Shown here one piece after another: positions 1 through 7,689 of a DNA stretch of 64,000 nt. This DNA is from Chloroflexota bacterium. Its GTDB lineage: Bacteria; Chloroflexota; UBA11872. The stretch lies in NCBI GenBank assembly GCA_026706485.1, contig JAPOYR010000013.1:124001-188000 (forward strand). The letters run 5' to 3'. The notes under the pieces were generated by a model, which was not told the DNA's origin, did not search any database, and saw nothing but the letters and a program-made list of their open reading frames with translations. Numbering within the stretch: the stretch's first letter is position 1; each line of letters opens with the position of its first letter. The position numbers and the translations under genes are program-made.

Positions 1-1131
1 GATGTTGAGCAGGGTGGACTTGCCGGCGCCGTTGCGGCCAATGACCGCCAGCCGCTGGCCACGCTCCAGGGAGAAGCGAACCTGGTGCAGGACCGGCACG
101 GTCCCGTACGCATGGGCGACGTCGCGCACGTCCAGCACTAGGCGTCCCGACCGCGGCGCCTGCCCGACGCGCATGCCGATCTCGCCCGGCTTGAGGGGCA
201 GCTCGACCACCTGCTCGCGCATGCGATCGAGCCGGCGGTCCATGACCTTGACGCGGCGGGCGAGCTTTTCGCTCTTGAAGGCATGGGCGCGCAGCCGGTC
301 GGTGGTAGCTTCGAAGCGCTTGATCTCGCGCTGCTGCCGCGCGTGGGTCGTCTCTAGCGTGGCCCGGCGCGCCTCGCTCCAGGCCAGGTAGTCGGAGTAG
401 CCGCCCTTGAACTCCGTGAGTCTGCGCGACCGGCCATCGAGCTCGTAGACGCGCGATATGGCGTGGTCAAGCAGGCGCAGGTCGTGGGACACGATCAGCA
501 CTGCCGCTTCGGTCCGAGCCAGAAAGTCCATGAGCCAGCGCGTGGCGTCAACATCGAGGTGGTTGGTCGGCTCGTCAAGCAGCAACAGGTCGGCGCCGCT
601 GGCCAGCACGCGCGCCATCTCCAGCCGGGTGCGTTGCCCGGCAGACAGGGTGCGCACGGCTCGGCCCGCCAGGCCCGCCGGCAGCCCAAGACCGTTGAGC
701 ACGGTGGCCGCGGTGGCATGTGCCGCGTAGCCGCCGGAATCGCGGAATTCCTCTTCGACGCGGCTGTAGGTCTCCACGGCGGCGTCAAGATCGGGACCGG
801 CCGCGCCGGCGAGCGCTCGCTCGGCCTGGGCCAGCCGGCCGGCCAATGGTGCCGTGGGACCACTGGATATCACGACGTCGATGAGTGTTGCGTCGGGCGA
901 CAGCGCGTCGGAGAGCTCCGGCTCCTGCGGCAGATGGCCGATGCGTCGCGGGCGAGCCACCCCTCCGGCGTCGGGGGGCAGGGTCCCGGCGGCGACGTGC
1001 AGCAGCGTGGACTTGCCGGCGCCGTTCACTCCGGCCAGTCCCACCTTCTCACCGCGCCCGACGAACAGCGACGCGCCGCGCAGGACCTCCTGGGGGCCCC
1101 AGGCGTATGAAAAGTTGGTGATGCTCAACAT
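1..1131 (-). CDS. ABC-F family ATP-binding protein (C-terminus cut by window edge)
   Basis: ABC-F proteins are soluble ATPases with two nucleotide-binding domains; they act on ribosomes as translation factors or as antibiotic-protection proteins. The visible 377 residues hold the first ATPase domain (Walker A GVNGAGKST at about 34-42, signature LSAGQ at about 162-166, Walker B and DEPTNHLD at about 183-193, switch SHD at about 215-217). A charged linker follows (about 240-310), then the second domain as far as its Walker A, GRNGAGKST, at about 365-373. The rest of the second domain lies beyond position 1. The ATG at 1131 fits the family start (MLSITNFSY). A promoter, a small reading frame and an intrinsic terminator lie upstream, an arrangement known for antibiotic-responsive ABC-F genes. 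Whether this one protects from a drug or is housekeeping cannot be told here. Confidence 0.93.
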   Translation of the reverse strand, partial: MLSITNFSYAWGPQEVLRGASLFVGRGEKVGLAGVNGAGKSTLLHVAAGTLPPDAGGVARPRRIGHLPQEPELSDALSPDATLIDVVISSGPTAPLAGRLAQAERALAGAAGPDLDAAVETYSRVEEEFRDSGGYAAHATAATVLNGLGLPAGLAGRAVRTLSAGQRTRLEMARVLASGADLLLLDEPTNHLDVDATRWLMDFLARTEAAVLIVSHDLRLLDHAISRVYELDGRSRRLTEFKGGYSDYLAWSEARRATLETTHARQQREIKRFEATTDRLRAHAFKSEKLARRVKVMDRRLDRMREQVVELPLKPGEIGMRVGQAPRSGRLVLDVRDVAHAYGTVPVLHQVRFSLERGQRLAVIGRNGAGKSTLLNI

Positions 1132-1160
1132 AGGTCTGGTCTGTTCCTTTTGATCCGCCC

Positions 1161-1204
1161 AAACAAAAAACCGCGGACGATGTGGTGTGGTGGCCCGTCC
1201 GCGG
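1161..1204 (-). terminator. Intrinsic terminator in the ABC-F leader (putative attenuator)
   Basis: Read on the minus strand, CCGCGGACG (1204-1196) pairs with CGTCCGCGG (1179-1171) in a perfect 9-bp GC-rich stem, followed at once by TTTTTTGTTT (1170-1161). It lies 30 nt upstream of the ABC-F start codon and downstream of a good promoter, so it would stop transcription before the gene unless antitermination occurs. I could not identify a clear competing antiterminator stem by eye. Confidence 0.85.
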
Positions 1205-1227
1205 CTGGCGTTGCTGGTGGTTGCCGG

Positions 1228-1323
1228 TCAGGTCGGAGGGCGCACTCCACCTAGGGCAGCCCGGCGCACGGAGCAGCGGCGCCGCAATTCGGGTCGGACG
1301 GTGGGAACGATTAATCCGCGCAT
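1228..1323 (-). CDS. Candidate 31-aa arginine-rich leader peptide of the ABC-F gene
   Basis: The frame opens with ATG at 1323 and encodes 31 residues with eight arginines, including an RRR run (MRGLIVPTVRPELRRR at the start), ending in TGA 24 nt before the terminator stem. The ATG sits 7 nt after a TATGCT -10 hexamer, so it would be at or next to the transcription start and translated leaderless. Leader peptides that sense stalled ribosomes are an established way to control ABC-F antibiotic-resistance genes; applying this here is inference. A short frame in GC-rich DNA can also be accidental. Confidence 0.4.
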   Translation of the reverse strand: MRGLIVPTVRPELRRRCSVRRAALGGVRPPT

Positions 1324-1330
1324 GACTTTG

Positions 1331-1358
1331 AGCATAGGCACGCCCATTTCGCTGTCAA
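1331..1358 (-). promoter_or_regulatory. Sigma-70-type promoter for the ABC-F leader
   Basis: On the minus strand TTGACA (1358-1353) is followed after 16 nt by TATGCT (1336-1331). Transcription would start near 1324, giving a leader of about 190 nt before the ABC-F start codon at 1131. Confidence 0.65.
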
Positions 1359-1415
1359 GCCGACGTGGTGAGCGAGAGCGCTCGGCGCCGCGCGCCGTCA
1401 GGGCCATACTGACGC

Positions 1416-1901
1416 ATGGAAAACCGCTTGACCTACGCGCCACCGGGCTACGACTGCCCGTTCTGCCGCATCGCCCGCGGGGTGTTTGGCGGCCCGGTGC
1501 GCGGCGGCGCGGAAGCCGACGTGCTGCGGACGCCAGACGTGACGGCGTTTGTCGGCTCCCACTGGTGGCCGCGAAACGAGGGGTCGGTGATCGTGATCCC
1601 CAACGCCCACTACGAGTCGATATTCGACCTGCCCGCCGAGGCCGCGGCGCGGATTCACGCGGTGGCGCAGCGCGTCGCCGTGGCCATGACCCGCGTCTAT
1701 CGTTGCGAAGGCGTCTCCACGCGTCAGCACAACGGCCCCGGGGGCGGCCAGGAGGTCTGGCACTACCACCTCCACGTGTTGCCGCGGTGGCCCAACGACC
1801 AGCTCTACGAGCGCACGGCGGAACGCTTCAGGGCGCCGCCGGACGAACGGGCGCGGCGGGCCGCCATGCTGCGGGCCGCGCTCGACTCCGACCGCGGCTG
1901 A
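1416..1901 (+). CDS. HIT (histidine triad) family hydrolase
   Basis: HIT proteins hydrolyse or transfer nucleotidyl groups on substrates such as AMP-lysine or dinucleoside polyphosphates. The 161-residue protein has the zinc-site start CPFC (14-17) and the family motif HYHLH at 116-120 (histidines 116, 118, 120), with an upstream histidine and asparagine at 105-106 (QHN) of the usual active-site strand. Length is close to the family norm (about 110-160). A CATACT hexamer ends 5 nt before the ATG, suggesting a leaderless transcript; no Shine-Dalgarno sequence is seen. It is divergent from the ABC-F gene. The exact substrate cannot be assigned. Confidence 0.9.
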   Translation: MENRLTYAPPGYDCPFCRIARGVFGGPVRGGAEADVLRTPDVTAFVGSHWWPRNEGSVIVIPNAHYESIFDLPAEAAARIHAVAQRVAVAMTRVYRCEGVSTRQHNGPGGGQEVWHYHLHVLPRWPNDQLYERTAERFRAPPDERARRAAMLRAALDSDRG

Positions 1902-2014
1902 GCGCTGAGGCCAGGGCGGGCGTTCGCCCATCCCCGTCTCCGTGGGCGGCCAGGGTCTCCGACCCGCGGCGCCGCTGCGTCACAATGGCTGCCGCCGTTA
2001 CCCGAGGACGACCC

Positions 2015-2455
2015 ATGCAAGAAATCGCCCGCATCCAGATCGACGCCTCCCCGGACAACGTGTTTGCGCTGCTGGCCGACACCGACCGCCGCGGCGAGTG
2101 GCAGCAAGGCGTCGAGACGTTCGACTACGCGTCCGAGTTCGACCCCGACAACGCGGTGGGCGCGACATTCACCCAGCGCATCCGCGAAGGCTGGCGCGTG
2201 ACGGAGTACCAGGGTGAGATCACGACCTACGATCCGGGTGCGTGCTGGGGCTCGCGCACGACTGGCGGCTCCTACTCGATGGTCGTGGAATACCGGCTCG
2301 CGCCGGTGGACGGCGGCACGACGGTGACCACCGTCGTGGACGTGGGGTCGGACTCGTGGTTCGTGCGCCTCATGGGATTCCTGTTCGGCTGGCTCACACG
2401 CTCGCTGGGCCGCAAGCACCTGCGCGCGCTCAAGGAGCTGGTCGAAGCGTCCTGA
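2015..2455 (+). CDS. SRPBCC-fold (START/polyketide cyclase-like) protein
   Basis: The 146-residue protein matches the helix-grip SRPBCC pattern of polyketide cyclase and ligand-binding proteins. It opens with an I-x-I-D-A-S-P-x-x-V-F-A-L-L-A-D segment, has repeated beta strands in the middle and a long C-terminal amphipathic helix (ending LRALKELVEAS). Such proteins bind hydrophobic ligands; no ligand can be named. The start at 2015 has a GAGGA ribosome site 9 nt upstream; an in-frame ATG at 1985 is possible but would add a nonconserved stretch. The next gene starts 10 nt after the stop, suggesting co-transcription. Confidence 0.75.
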   Translation: MQEIARIQIDASPDNVFALLADTDRRGEWQQGVETFDYASEFDPDNAVGATFTQRIREGWRVTEYQGEITTYDPGACWGSRTTGGSYSMVVEYRLAPVDGGTTVTTVVDVGSDSWFVRLMGFLFGWLTRSLGRKHLRALKELVEAS

Positions 2456-2465
2456 TGTGCTCGCG

Positions 2466-3245
2466 ATGCCGCGCATTCGCCTGATCCACTGGAACGCCGA
2501 CGAGGCCGCGGAGCGGGCGGCGCGGCTGGCGAATGATGAGATTCGGGTCGATCACGCGCCGCTGGACCCGGCCGGACTCCGGGCGCTGCGCGCCGACCCG
2601 CCGGATGCCGTCGTGATCGATTTGAGCCGCCTGCCGTCGCACGGGCGCGACCTGGGCGCGGCGCTGCGGCAGACCAGGGCCACGCGTTTCGTCCCGCTGA
2701 TATTCGCCGACGGGGATCCGGCCAAGGTCGCCCGGGTGCGGGAGCTGCTCCCGGACGCCACGTTTACCGACTGGCCGGGGGTTCACGAGGCGCTGGCGCA
2801 TGCCCTGGCGCATCCGGCGGCGGAGCCGCTAGTCCCCGCCTCGAGCATGGCCGGATACTCGGGCACGCCATTGCCGCGCAAGCTCGGCATCAAGCCTGGC
2901 TACGCGGTGGCGCTCGTGGGCGCGCCCGAAGAGTTCGAGCGCACCCTGGGCGAGTTGCCGCCCGACGTGACCCTGCGCCGCCGCGCGCAGGGCCGCTGCG
3001 ATCTGATCGTCTGGTTCGTCGGGTCGCGCCGCGATCTCGAGCGGCGCGTCGCGCGCTACGGCGCCAGGGCGGGCGCGGGCGGGCTCTGGATCTGCTGGCC
3101 CAAGAAGGCCTCCGGCGTGGTGTCCGATTTATCTGAGCGCGTGGTGCGCGAAACCGGGCTCGCGCAGGGTCTGGTGGACTACAAGATCGCGTCCATCGAC
3201 CAGACCTGGTCGGGATTACGCTTTACGCGCCGCAAATCCGGCTGA
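2466..3245 (+). CDS. DUF3052-type protein with an N-terminal receiver-like domain
   Basis: The 259-residue protein has two parts. Residues 1 to about 115 resemble a CheY-like fold: an acidic strand end (VVIDLSRLP), a second strand (FVPLIFADGD) and alternating helices. The second half starts with GYSGTPLPRKLGIKPG, the hallmark opening of DUF3052 proteins, and ends with the DYKIASIDQTWSGLRF segment also typical of that family. DUF3052 has no established function. A GTG at 2457 is an alternative start; ATG 2466 was preferred. It probably shares an operon with the SRPBCC gene. The receiver half seems degenerate, because the usual acidic pocket and lysine are not all evident. Confidence 0.7.
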   Translation: MPRIRLIHWNADEAAERAARLANDEIRVDHAPLDPAGLRALRADPPDAVVIDLSRLPSHGRDLGAALRQTRATRFVPLIFADGDPAKVARVRELLPDATFTDWPGVHEALAHALAHPAAEPLVPASSMAGYSGTPLPRKLGIKPGYAVALVGAPEEFERTLGELPPDVTLRRRAQGRCDLIVWFVGSRRDLERRVARYGARAGAGGLWICWPKKASGVVSDLSERVVRETGLAQGLVDYKIASIDQTWSGLRFTRRKSG

Positions 3246-3265
3246 CTCCGGCGCGGATTCCGCGG

Positions 3266-4420
3266 CTACCCGGACCGCGGCCAGGGATGCTCGGCGATTG
3301 CCACCTCATCGAGGTCCGTGCCCCAGCCCGGCGCGGTGGGAATGCGCATGTGGCCATCGGCGATCTCGGGCAACGCGGTCACGATATCGTCGCGCCAAGG
3401 CGCCGAGTCCACGTCGACCTCCATCATGGCCAGGTTGGACACGCAGGCGCTCCACTGCGCCGCGATGAACGTGGCCAAGTGGCTGTAGTAGTTGTGCGGG
3501 GCGACGTTGATCTCGTAGGTCGCGGCCAGCGTGGCGATCTCCACCGACTGGGCCAGGCCGTTCCACGGCACGTCGATCACCGCCACGTCCACGGCGTGCC
3601 CCTCCAGGAACGGCAGGAAGTCGCGCACGGTGTTGAGGCTTTCGAGCGAAGCCAGCGGCATGGGCGCGGCGTCGCGGATGTCCCGCAGCGCGGCCGGGTC
3701 GTACATGTCGATTTCGATCCAGCGCAGGTCGAACGGCTCCAGCGCCCGCACGAGCTTGATGCAGGCCTCCGGGCGGAAGCGAAAGTTCAGATCGAGGCAA
3801 ATGTCGACGCGCGGCCCCACGGCCTCGCGCAGCGTGCCGATCAGCTGCACCGCTGTGTCCAGCGTCGCGTGGTCGAGGTTGGCGTCCCCCCGCGTCCAGA
3901 AGTTCGCCGGTTCACCCGGCGTGAAGATGTTGGTCTTGAGCGCCGTAAAGCCCCGGCGCACGGCCTCGCGGCCCAGCTCGGCGACATCGTCCCAGGTCCG
4001 CAGCGGCGGGGTGCCGAGAATCTCCGGGCTGCGGGCGCGGTAGCTGCCGAAGTGCGACCAATAGAGCCGCACGCGATCGCGCGTGGGACCGCCCAGCAGC
4101 CGGTGCACCGGCACGCCGAGCGCCTTGCCCTGGATGTCCCACAGCGCCAGCTCGATGCCCGCGATGCTCTTGGTCAGCAGCCCGCCCAGGTTCTGCTGCG
4201 TGTGGCGGCTGAGGTCGCGCACGACGGCGCGAATGGCGCCCGGATCGCGCCCGACCACCAGCGGGGCCAGGTCGCGGATGCCGCCGGCCAGCGCGTGCGC
4301 CCCGCGCCAGTCGGTGCACTCGCCGTATCCGGTGATGCCCGCGTCGGTGGTGATCTTGACGAAGGTCCAGGCCGTCCAGCCCGCGTCGCATTGCAGCGGC
4401 TCGACCGACGTGACTCTCAT
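3266..4420 (-). CDS. Mandelate racemase/muconate lactonizing enzyme family protein (sugar-acid dehydratase-like)
   Basis: This is a member of the enolase superfamily, which abstracts a proton alpha to a carboxylate using a Mg-stabilised enolate. The 384-residue protein has the N-terminal capping domain and a TIM barrel. Visible catalytic-type residues are Lys162 (ALKTN, where racemases have KTK), metal-ligand candidates Asp210 (DLN), Glu236 (WIEI) and Glu260 (SLES), and His309 in APHN. The K-x-N form and APHN loop resemble D-galactonate dehydratase-like members more than true racemases, so dehydration of a sugar acid is the likeliest activity, but the substrate is unknown. It converges with the DUF3052 gene; radC lies upstream on the same strand. 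Confidence 0.88.
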   Translation of the reverse strand: MRVTSVEPLQCDAGWTAWTFVKITTDAGITGYGECTDWRGAHALAGGIRDLAPLVVGRDPGAIRAVVRDLSRHTQQNLGGLLTKSIAGIELALWDIQGKALGVPVHRLLGGPTRDRVRLYWSHFGSYRARSPEILGTPPLRTWDDVAELGREAVRRGFTALKTNIFTPGEPANFWTRGDANLDHATLDTAVQLIGTLREAVGPRVDICLDLNFRFRPEACIKLVRALEPFDLRWIEIDMYDPAALRDIRDAAPMPLASLESLNTVRDFLPFLEGHAVDVAVIDVPWNGLAQSVEIATLAATYEINVAPHNYYSHLATFIAAQWSACVSNLAMMEVDVDSAPWRDDIVTALPEIADGHMRIPTAPGWGTDLDEVAIAEHPWPRSG

Positions 4421-4463
4421 TGGGGTGACGGACGGCGATGGGCGGCAAGTGATCGTGGCACGG

Positions 4464-5192
4464 CTACCACTCGATTCCGTGCTCGCGCAGGCTCACGAAT
4501 TTGGGCGGATTGGTCGGACCGCGGGCAATCACCAGGTGGTCGAGCACCTCGACGCCGAGGAGCTTGCCCGCCTCGGCGGCCGTGCGCGTCAGCTTGGCGT
4601 CGTCGTCGGAGGGTGAGGGATCGCCCGACGGATGGTTGTGGGCCAGGATCACCGCGGGGCATTCCCGCCGCACGGCGTCGCGAAAGACATCCGCCATGCT
4701 TGCGCCCACGGTGTTGACCCGGCCTTCGGCAATCTTTGATAGGTCCATCACGCGATGTCGACCATCGAGCAGCACCACTTGAAACGTCTCACGCGGCAAG
4801 GCCGCCATGCGGGGCGCCAGGAATTCCGCGGCATCGGCCGGGCTGCGAATCTCGGGGCGCGAATCCACCGGCTCGATCTGCAGGCGGCGCCCAAGTTCCA
4901 GCGCCGCCTTGATCTGCACCGCCTTGGCGCGGCCGACGCCGTGATAGGCGCAGAGCTCGTCCATGGTCGCCGCCTCCAGCCCCGCCAGCCCGCCCTCGGC
5001 CAGCAGCTTTTGGGCCAGCTCGACGGCGCTGCCGCGATCAGACCCGACGCGCAGGATGATGGCCAGCAGCTCGGCCTCGCTCAGCGCCTGCGCGCCGTCT
5101 TCGGCGAGCCGCTCCCGCGGACGGCTCGAGGCCGCCATGTCGCGAATGCGAACGCTATAGCCCGGTCGTCGTCCGTCGGGCGCGGCGGCCAT
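4464..5192 (-). CDS. radC: RadC-family JAB/MPN metalloprotein
   Basis: The 242-residue protein has an N-terminal helix-hairpin-helix part (SEAELLAIILRVGS, then YHGVGRAKAVQIKAALELG) and a C-terminal JAMM-like metal site: His185, His187, Ser195 and Asp198 in HNHPSGDPSPSDDD. The start at 5192 gives the conserved RIRDM...RPRERL opening of the family. RadC was once linked to DNA repair, but its biochemical role is unsettled. It follows the membrane-anchored carbonic-anhydrase-like gene after only 8 nt, so it is probably the last gene of the transcript carrying the aro genes. Confidence 0.92.
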   Translation of the reverse strand: MAAAPDGRRPGYSVRIRDMAASSRPRERLAEDGAQALSEAELLAIILRVGSDRGSAVELAQKLLAEGGLAGLEAATMDELCAYHGVGRAKAVQIKAALELGRRLQIEPVDSRPEIRSPADAAEFLAPRMAALPRETFQVVLLDGRHRVMDLSKIAEGRVNTVGASMADVFRDAVRRECPAVILAHNHPSGDPSPSDDDAKLTRTAAEAGKLLGVEVLDHLVIARGPTNPPKFVSLREHGIEW

Positions 5193-5200
5193 CCGGCGGA

Positions 5201-6025
5201 TCAGCCCGCCGCGGTGTTGTGGCCGGCGTCGCGCTCGTCGGCCGCCAGCGCGCGGTATTCCGCCGCCCGCTCGATGATCAGGTGCTGGACCTCCGGCGCG
5301 GTGACGTCGCGCATCGGCCGCGCCGGCACGCCGACCAGCAACGACGATTCGGGAAACTCTTTGTTCTCCGGCACGAGCGCGGCCGCGCCCACGATCGAGT
5401 GACGGCGCACGTGCGCCCCGCTGAGCACCGTCGACTGGATGCCGATGAGGCACTCGTCCTCGATGATGCAGGCGTGCAGCACGGCCATGTGTCCCACGGT
5501 GACGTCGGCCCCGATGCGCAGTGGAACGCCGGGGTCCACGTGCAGCACGCAGCCATCCTGGATGTTCGTGCCCGCGCCGATGATCACCGGCGCAATGTCG
5601 GCGCGGATCACCGTGTTGAACCACACGCTGACGCCGTCCCCGAGGCGCACGTCGCCTATGAGCTTGGCCCCGGGCGCCACGAAGGCGCCGCGGCCGATGG
5701 TGGGCGCCTTGCCATTGATCGCCAGTAGGCTCGGGTCGGACTCCGCCGCAGGCGACGGGCCCATGTCCCGCAGCAGGACCTCTTCCTGCAACGCGCGCAG
5801 GTAGGCATCGTCAAGGGTTTCGCGGGGCCGCAGGATCAGATACAGCACCGCGCCGATGGGGCCGAGCAGCAGCACCATCAAGGTGGCGAACATGCGGACG
5901 TAGAGGTCCTGGGTGCGCCGCCCGATGTCGTAGTGCGCCCAGATGGCGCCGGCCACCCACGCCGCCGCCGCAAAGGCGGCGGCCAGCGCCAGCGCCACGG
6001 TGATTCCGCGGCCGAGCGGCTCCAC
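5201..6025 (-). CDS. Membrane-anchored gamma-carbonic anhydrase-like hexapeptide-repeat protein
   Basis: The 274-residue protein starts with two predicted membrane helices (about 8-30 and 45-65) and a charged segment (RPRETLDDAYLRALQEEVLL), then a left-handed beta-helix domain from about 100 to 250. That domain is of the gamma-carbonic anhydrase/YrdA type: Arg141, Asp143, Gln156 and Asp157, and zinc-ligand candidates His162, His179 and His184 (VLHVD and VGHMAVLH). These match the order of catalytic positions in archaeal gamma-carbonic anhydrases, though many YrdA-like proteins have no shown activity. The usual protein is soluble and about 170-180 residues; the membrane extension of about 95 residues is unusual. 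It lies 51 nt downstream of aroB and 8 nt upstream of radC. Confidence 0.85.
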   Translation of the reverse strand: MEPLGRGITVALALAAAFAAAAWVAGAIWAHYDIGRRTQDLYVRMFATLMVLLLGPIGAVLYLILRPRETLDDAYLRALQEEVLLRDMGPSPAAESDPSLLAINGKAPTIGRGAFVAPGAKLIGDVRLGDGVSVWFNTVIRADIAPVIIGAGTNIQDGCVLHVDPGVPLRIGADVTVGHMAVLHACIIEDECLIGIQSTVLSGAHVRRHSIVGAAALVPENKEFPESSLLVGVPARPMRDVTAPEVQHLIIERAAEYRALAADERDAGHNTAAG

Positions 6026-6076
6026 GCTAGATAGTCCCGGGCCGGAAAGGCATGCGCGATTGTAGTGGCGGCGGGC

Positions 6077-7141
6077 TCATGCGGCCGGGGCCCGAAGCTC
6101 GCGCAGCACGTCGTGAACGATCGTGGGGTCCACGTGATGCCCCGGGCTGGCCGCGCCGATGCGCTGGGCCAGCACCCATTGGATGCGCCCCCCGCGCACT
6201 TTCTTGTCCCGCTGCATCGCCTGCCGCAGGTCGTCGGGCGCGGCACTCGCATACGTTTGCGGCAGGCCGACGCGGCGCAGCAGCGCGTCTTGACGCTCGG
6301 CGTTGGCTTCGGTCAGCACAGCCGCGCGAACACTGATGGCCGCGGCCCCGCGCATGCCGATGGCCACCGCCTCGCCGTGCCGGTAGGCGCCGTAGCCGCA
6401 CACGGTTTCGAGCGCGTGGGCGATGGTGTGCCCGTAGTTGAGCACGGCGCGCGGGCCGCGGTCGTGCGGATCCTCGTCCACGATCCGCGCCTTCCAGCGC
6501 ACGCAGCGTGTCACCAGCTCTTCGAGCAAGGCGGGGTCGTGCAGCGCATCGACGCTCCGCTCGATCAGCTCGAACATGTCTGCGTCGAAGATCATCGCGG
6601 TCTTGATCACTTCGGCGTAGTCCGCCACCAGCTGCTCGCGGGGAAGGGTGGCCAGCAGGTCGGTATCGATCACGCTCGGCCGTGCCGGGTAGAAGGCGCC
6701 GACGAGGTTCTTGCCCGCCGCCAGATCAACGGCCACCTTGCCGCCGACGCTGCTGTCGATCTGGGCCAGCAGGGTGGTCGGCACCTGGATCAACGGCACC
6801 CCGCGCAGGTAGGCGGCGGCCACGAATCCGGCAAGGTCGCCAACCACGCCGCCGCCGAGGGCGATGATGGGGTCGCCGCGCTCGGCGCCTTGCTCCGCCA
6901 GCCAGATCCACAAATCGGATGCAATCTCGACCGACTTGCTGGATTCGCCGGGGGGAACGGCCTGCGCGTTGACGTTGACGCCGTCGCGGGCCAAGCCCGC
7001 CACGATACGGTCGCCGTGCAGCCGCATCACGGTGGCGTCGGCAATCACCCACGCGCGCGGGGGCAAGCCCTCCCGCTCCAGCACCCGCGCCAGCCGACTG
7101 CTGGCGCCGCGCTCGATCTGGATGTGGTCCATGGTGTCCAT
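6077..7141 (-). CDS. aroB: 3-dehydroquinate synthase
   Basis: AroB converts DAHP to 3-dehydroquinate, the second step of the shikimate pathway, using NAD and a divalent metal. The 354-residue protein has the GGGVVGDLAGFVA nucleotide-binding segment, the QVPTTLLAQIDSSVGGK active-site segment and NLVGAFYPARPSVIDTDLL. Metal-ligand histidines are visible in NYGHTIAHALE and RHGEAVAIGM. Length is normal (about 350-370). Its ATG shares one base with the aroK stop (TGATG), so translation is probably coupled. It is the last aro gene of the operon. Confidence 0.97.
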   Translation of the reverse strand: MDTMDHIQIERGASSRLARVLEREGLPPRAWVIADATVMRLHGDRIVAGLARDGVNVNAQAVPPGESSKSVEIASDLWIWLAEQGAERGDPIIALGGGVVGDLAGFVAAAYLRGVPLIQVPTTLLAQIDSSVGGKVAVDLAAGKNLVGAFYPARPSVIDTDLLATLPREQLVADYAEVIKTAMIFDADMFELIERSVDALHDPALLEELVTRCVRWKARIVDEDPHDRGPRAVLNYGHTIAHALETVCGYGAYRHGEAVAIGMRGAAAISVRAAVLTEANAERQDALLRRVGLPQTYASAAPDDLRQAMQRDKKVRGGRIQWVLAQRIGAASPGHHVDPTIVHDVLRELRAPAA

Positions 7142-7689
7142 CAGGCCGAGCCGGTGGCGTTTGCGGCGCGCACCTCAGCGGCCAGCGTGTCGGCAATTTC
7201 GGCCACCGAGCGGTCGTCGGTCGCGACATGCAGGTGGGCCTGTCGGTAGGCGGCTTCGCGCGCCGCGATCAAGTCGGCGAGGCGGCGGCGTGGATCGTCG
7301 CCGAGCATGGGCCGCGGCTCGGCCGCCAGCCCGGCTTCCAGACGGACGGCGGCCACGTCCGGGCTGACCTGCAGCCAGGCGACGAGACCGCGCGCGAGCA
7401 GCCGCTCGCGGGTCGGCGCATCGGCCATGGCGCCGCCGCCGAGCGCCCCGACGGCGCACGGTCGCGCGCTCAAGGCATCCACCACGTCCCGTTCCAGGTC
7501 GCGAAACGCCGGCTCGCCGTCCTGGGCGAAGATCTGTGGAATCGACCTGCCGTCGCGCGCCGCGATTTCCGCGTCGCTGTCCCAGGCCGACCAGCCGAGT
7601 CGAGCCGCGGCGGCCCTGGCGACCGACGATTTGCCGGCGCCGCTCATGCCCACGAGGAACAGTCGGTCCACGGGGCGGCGGCCGCTCAC
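7141..7689 (-). CDS. aroK: Shikimate kinase
   Basis: AroK phosphorylates shikimate at the 3-hydroxyl with ATP. The protein has the P-loop GMSGAGKSS, the DSD shikimate-binding motif (WDSDAEI), the GEPAFRDLE segment, GGGA (substrate loop) and the lid arginine in RPML. I chose the GTG at 7689 because it overlaps the aroC stop as GTGA and gives 182 residues; a second GTG at 7671 (176 residues) begins directly at the VDRLFLVGMSG strand and is equally compatible with the family. It is coupled downstream to aroB. Confidence 0.95.
   Translation of the reverse strand: MSGRRPVDRLFLVGMSGAGKSSVARAAAARLGWSAWDSDAEIAARDGRSIPQIFAQDGEPAFRDLERDVVDALSARPCAVGALGGGAMADAPTRERLLARGLVAWLQVSPDVAAVRLEAGLAAEPRPMLGDDPRRRLADLIAAREAAYRQAHLHVATDDRSVAEIADTLAAEVRAANATGSA

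Noticed and set aside
3287-4717. Long open frames on the plus strand opposite the enolase-superfamily gene, and similar long antisense frames throughout
   Set aside because: They follow from the high GC content; their translations are rich in Arg, Gly, Ala and Val with no family motifs, whereas the opposite strand encodes recognisable proteins.
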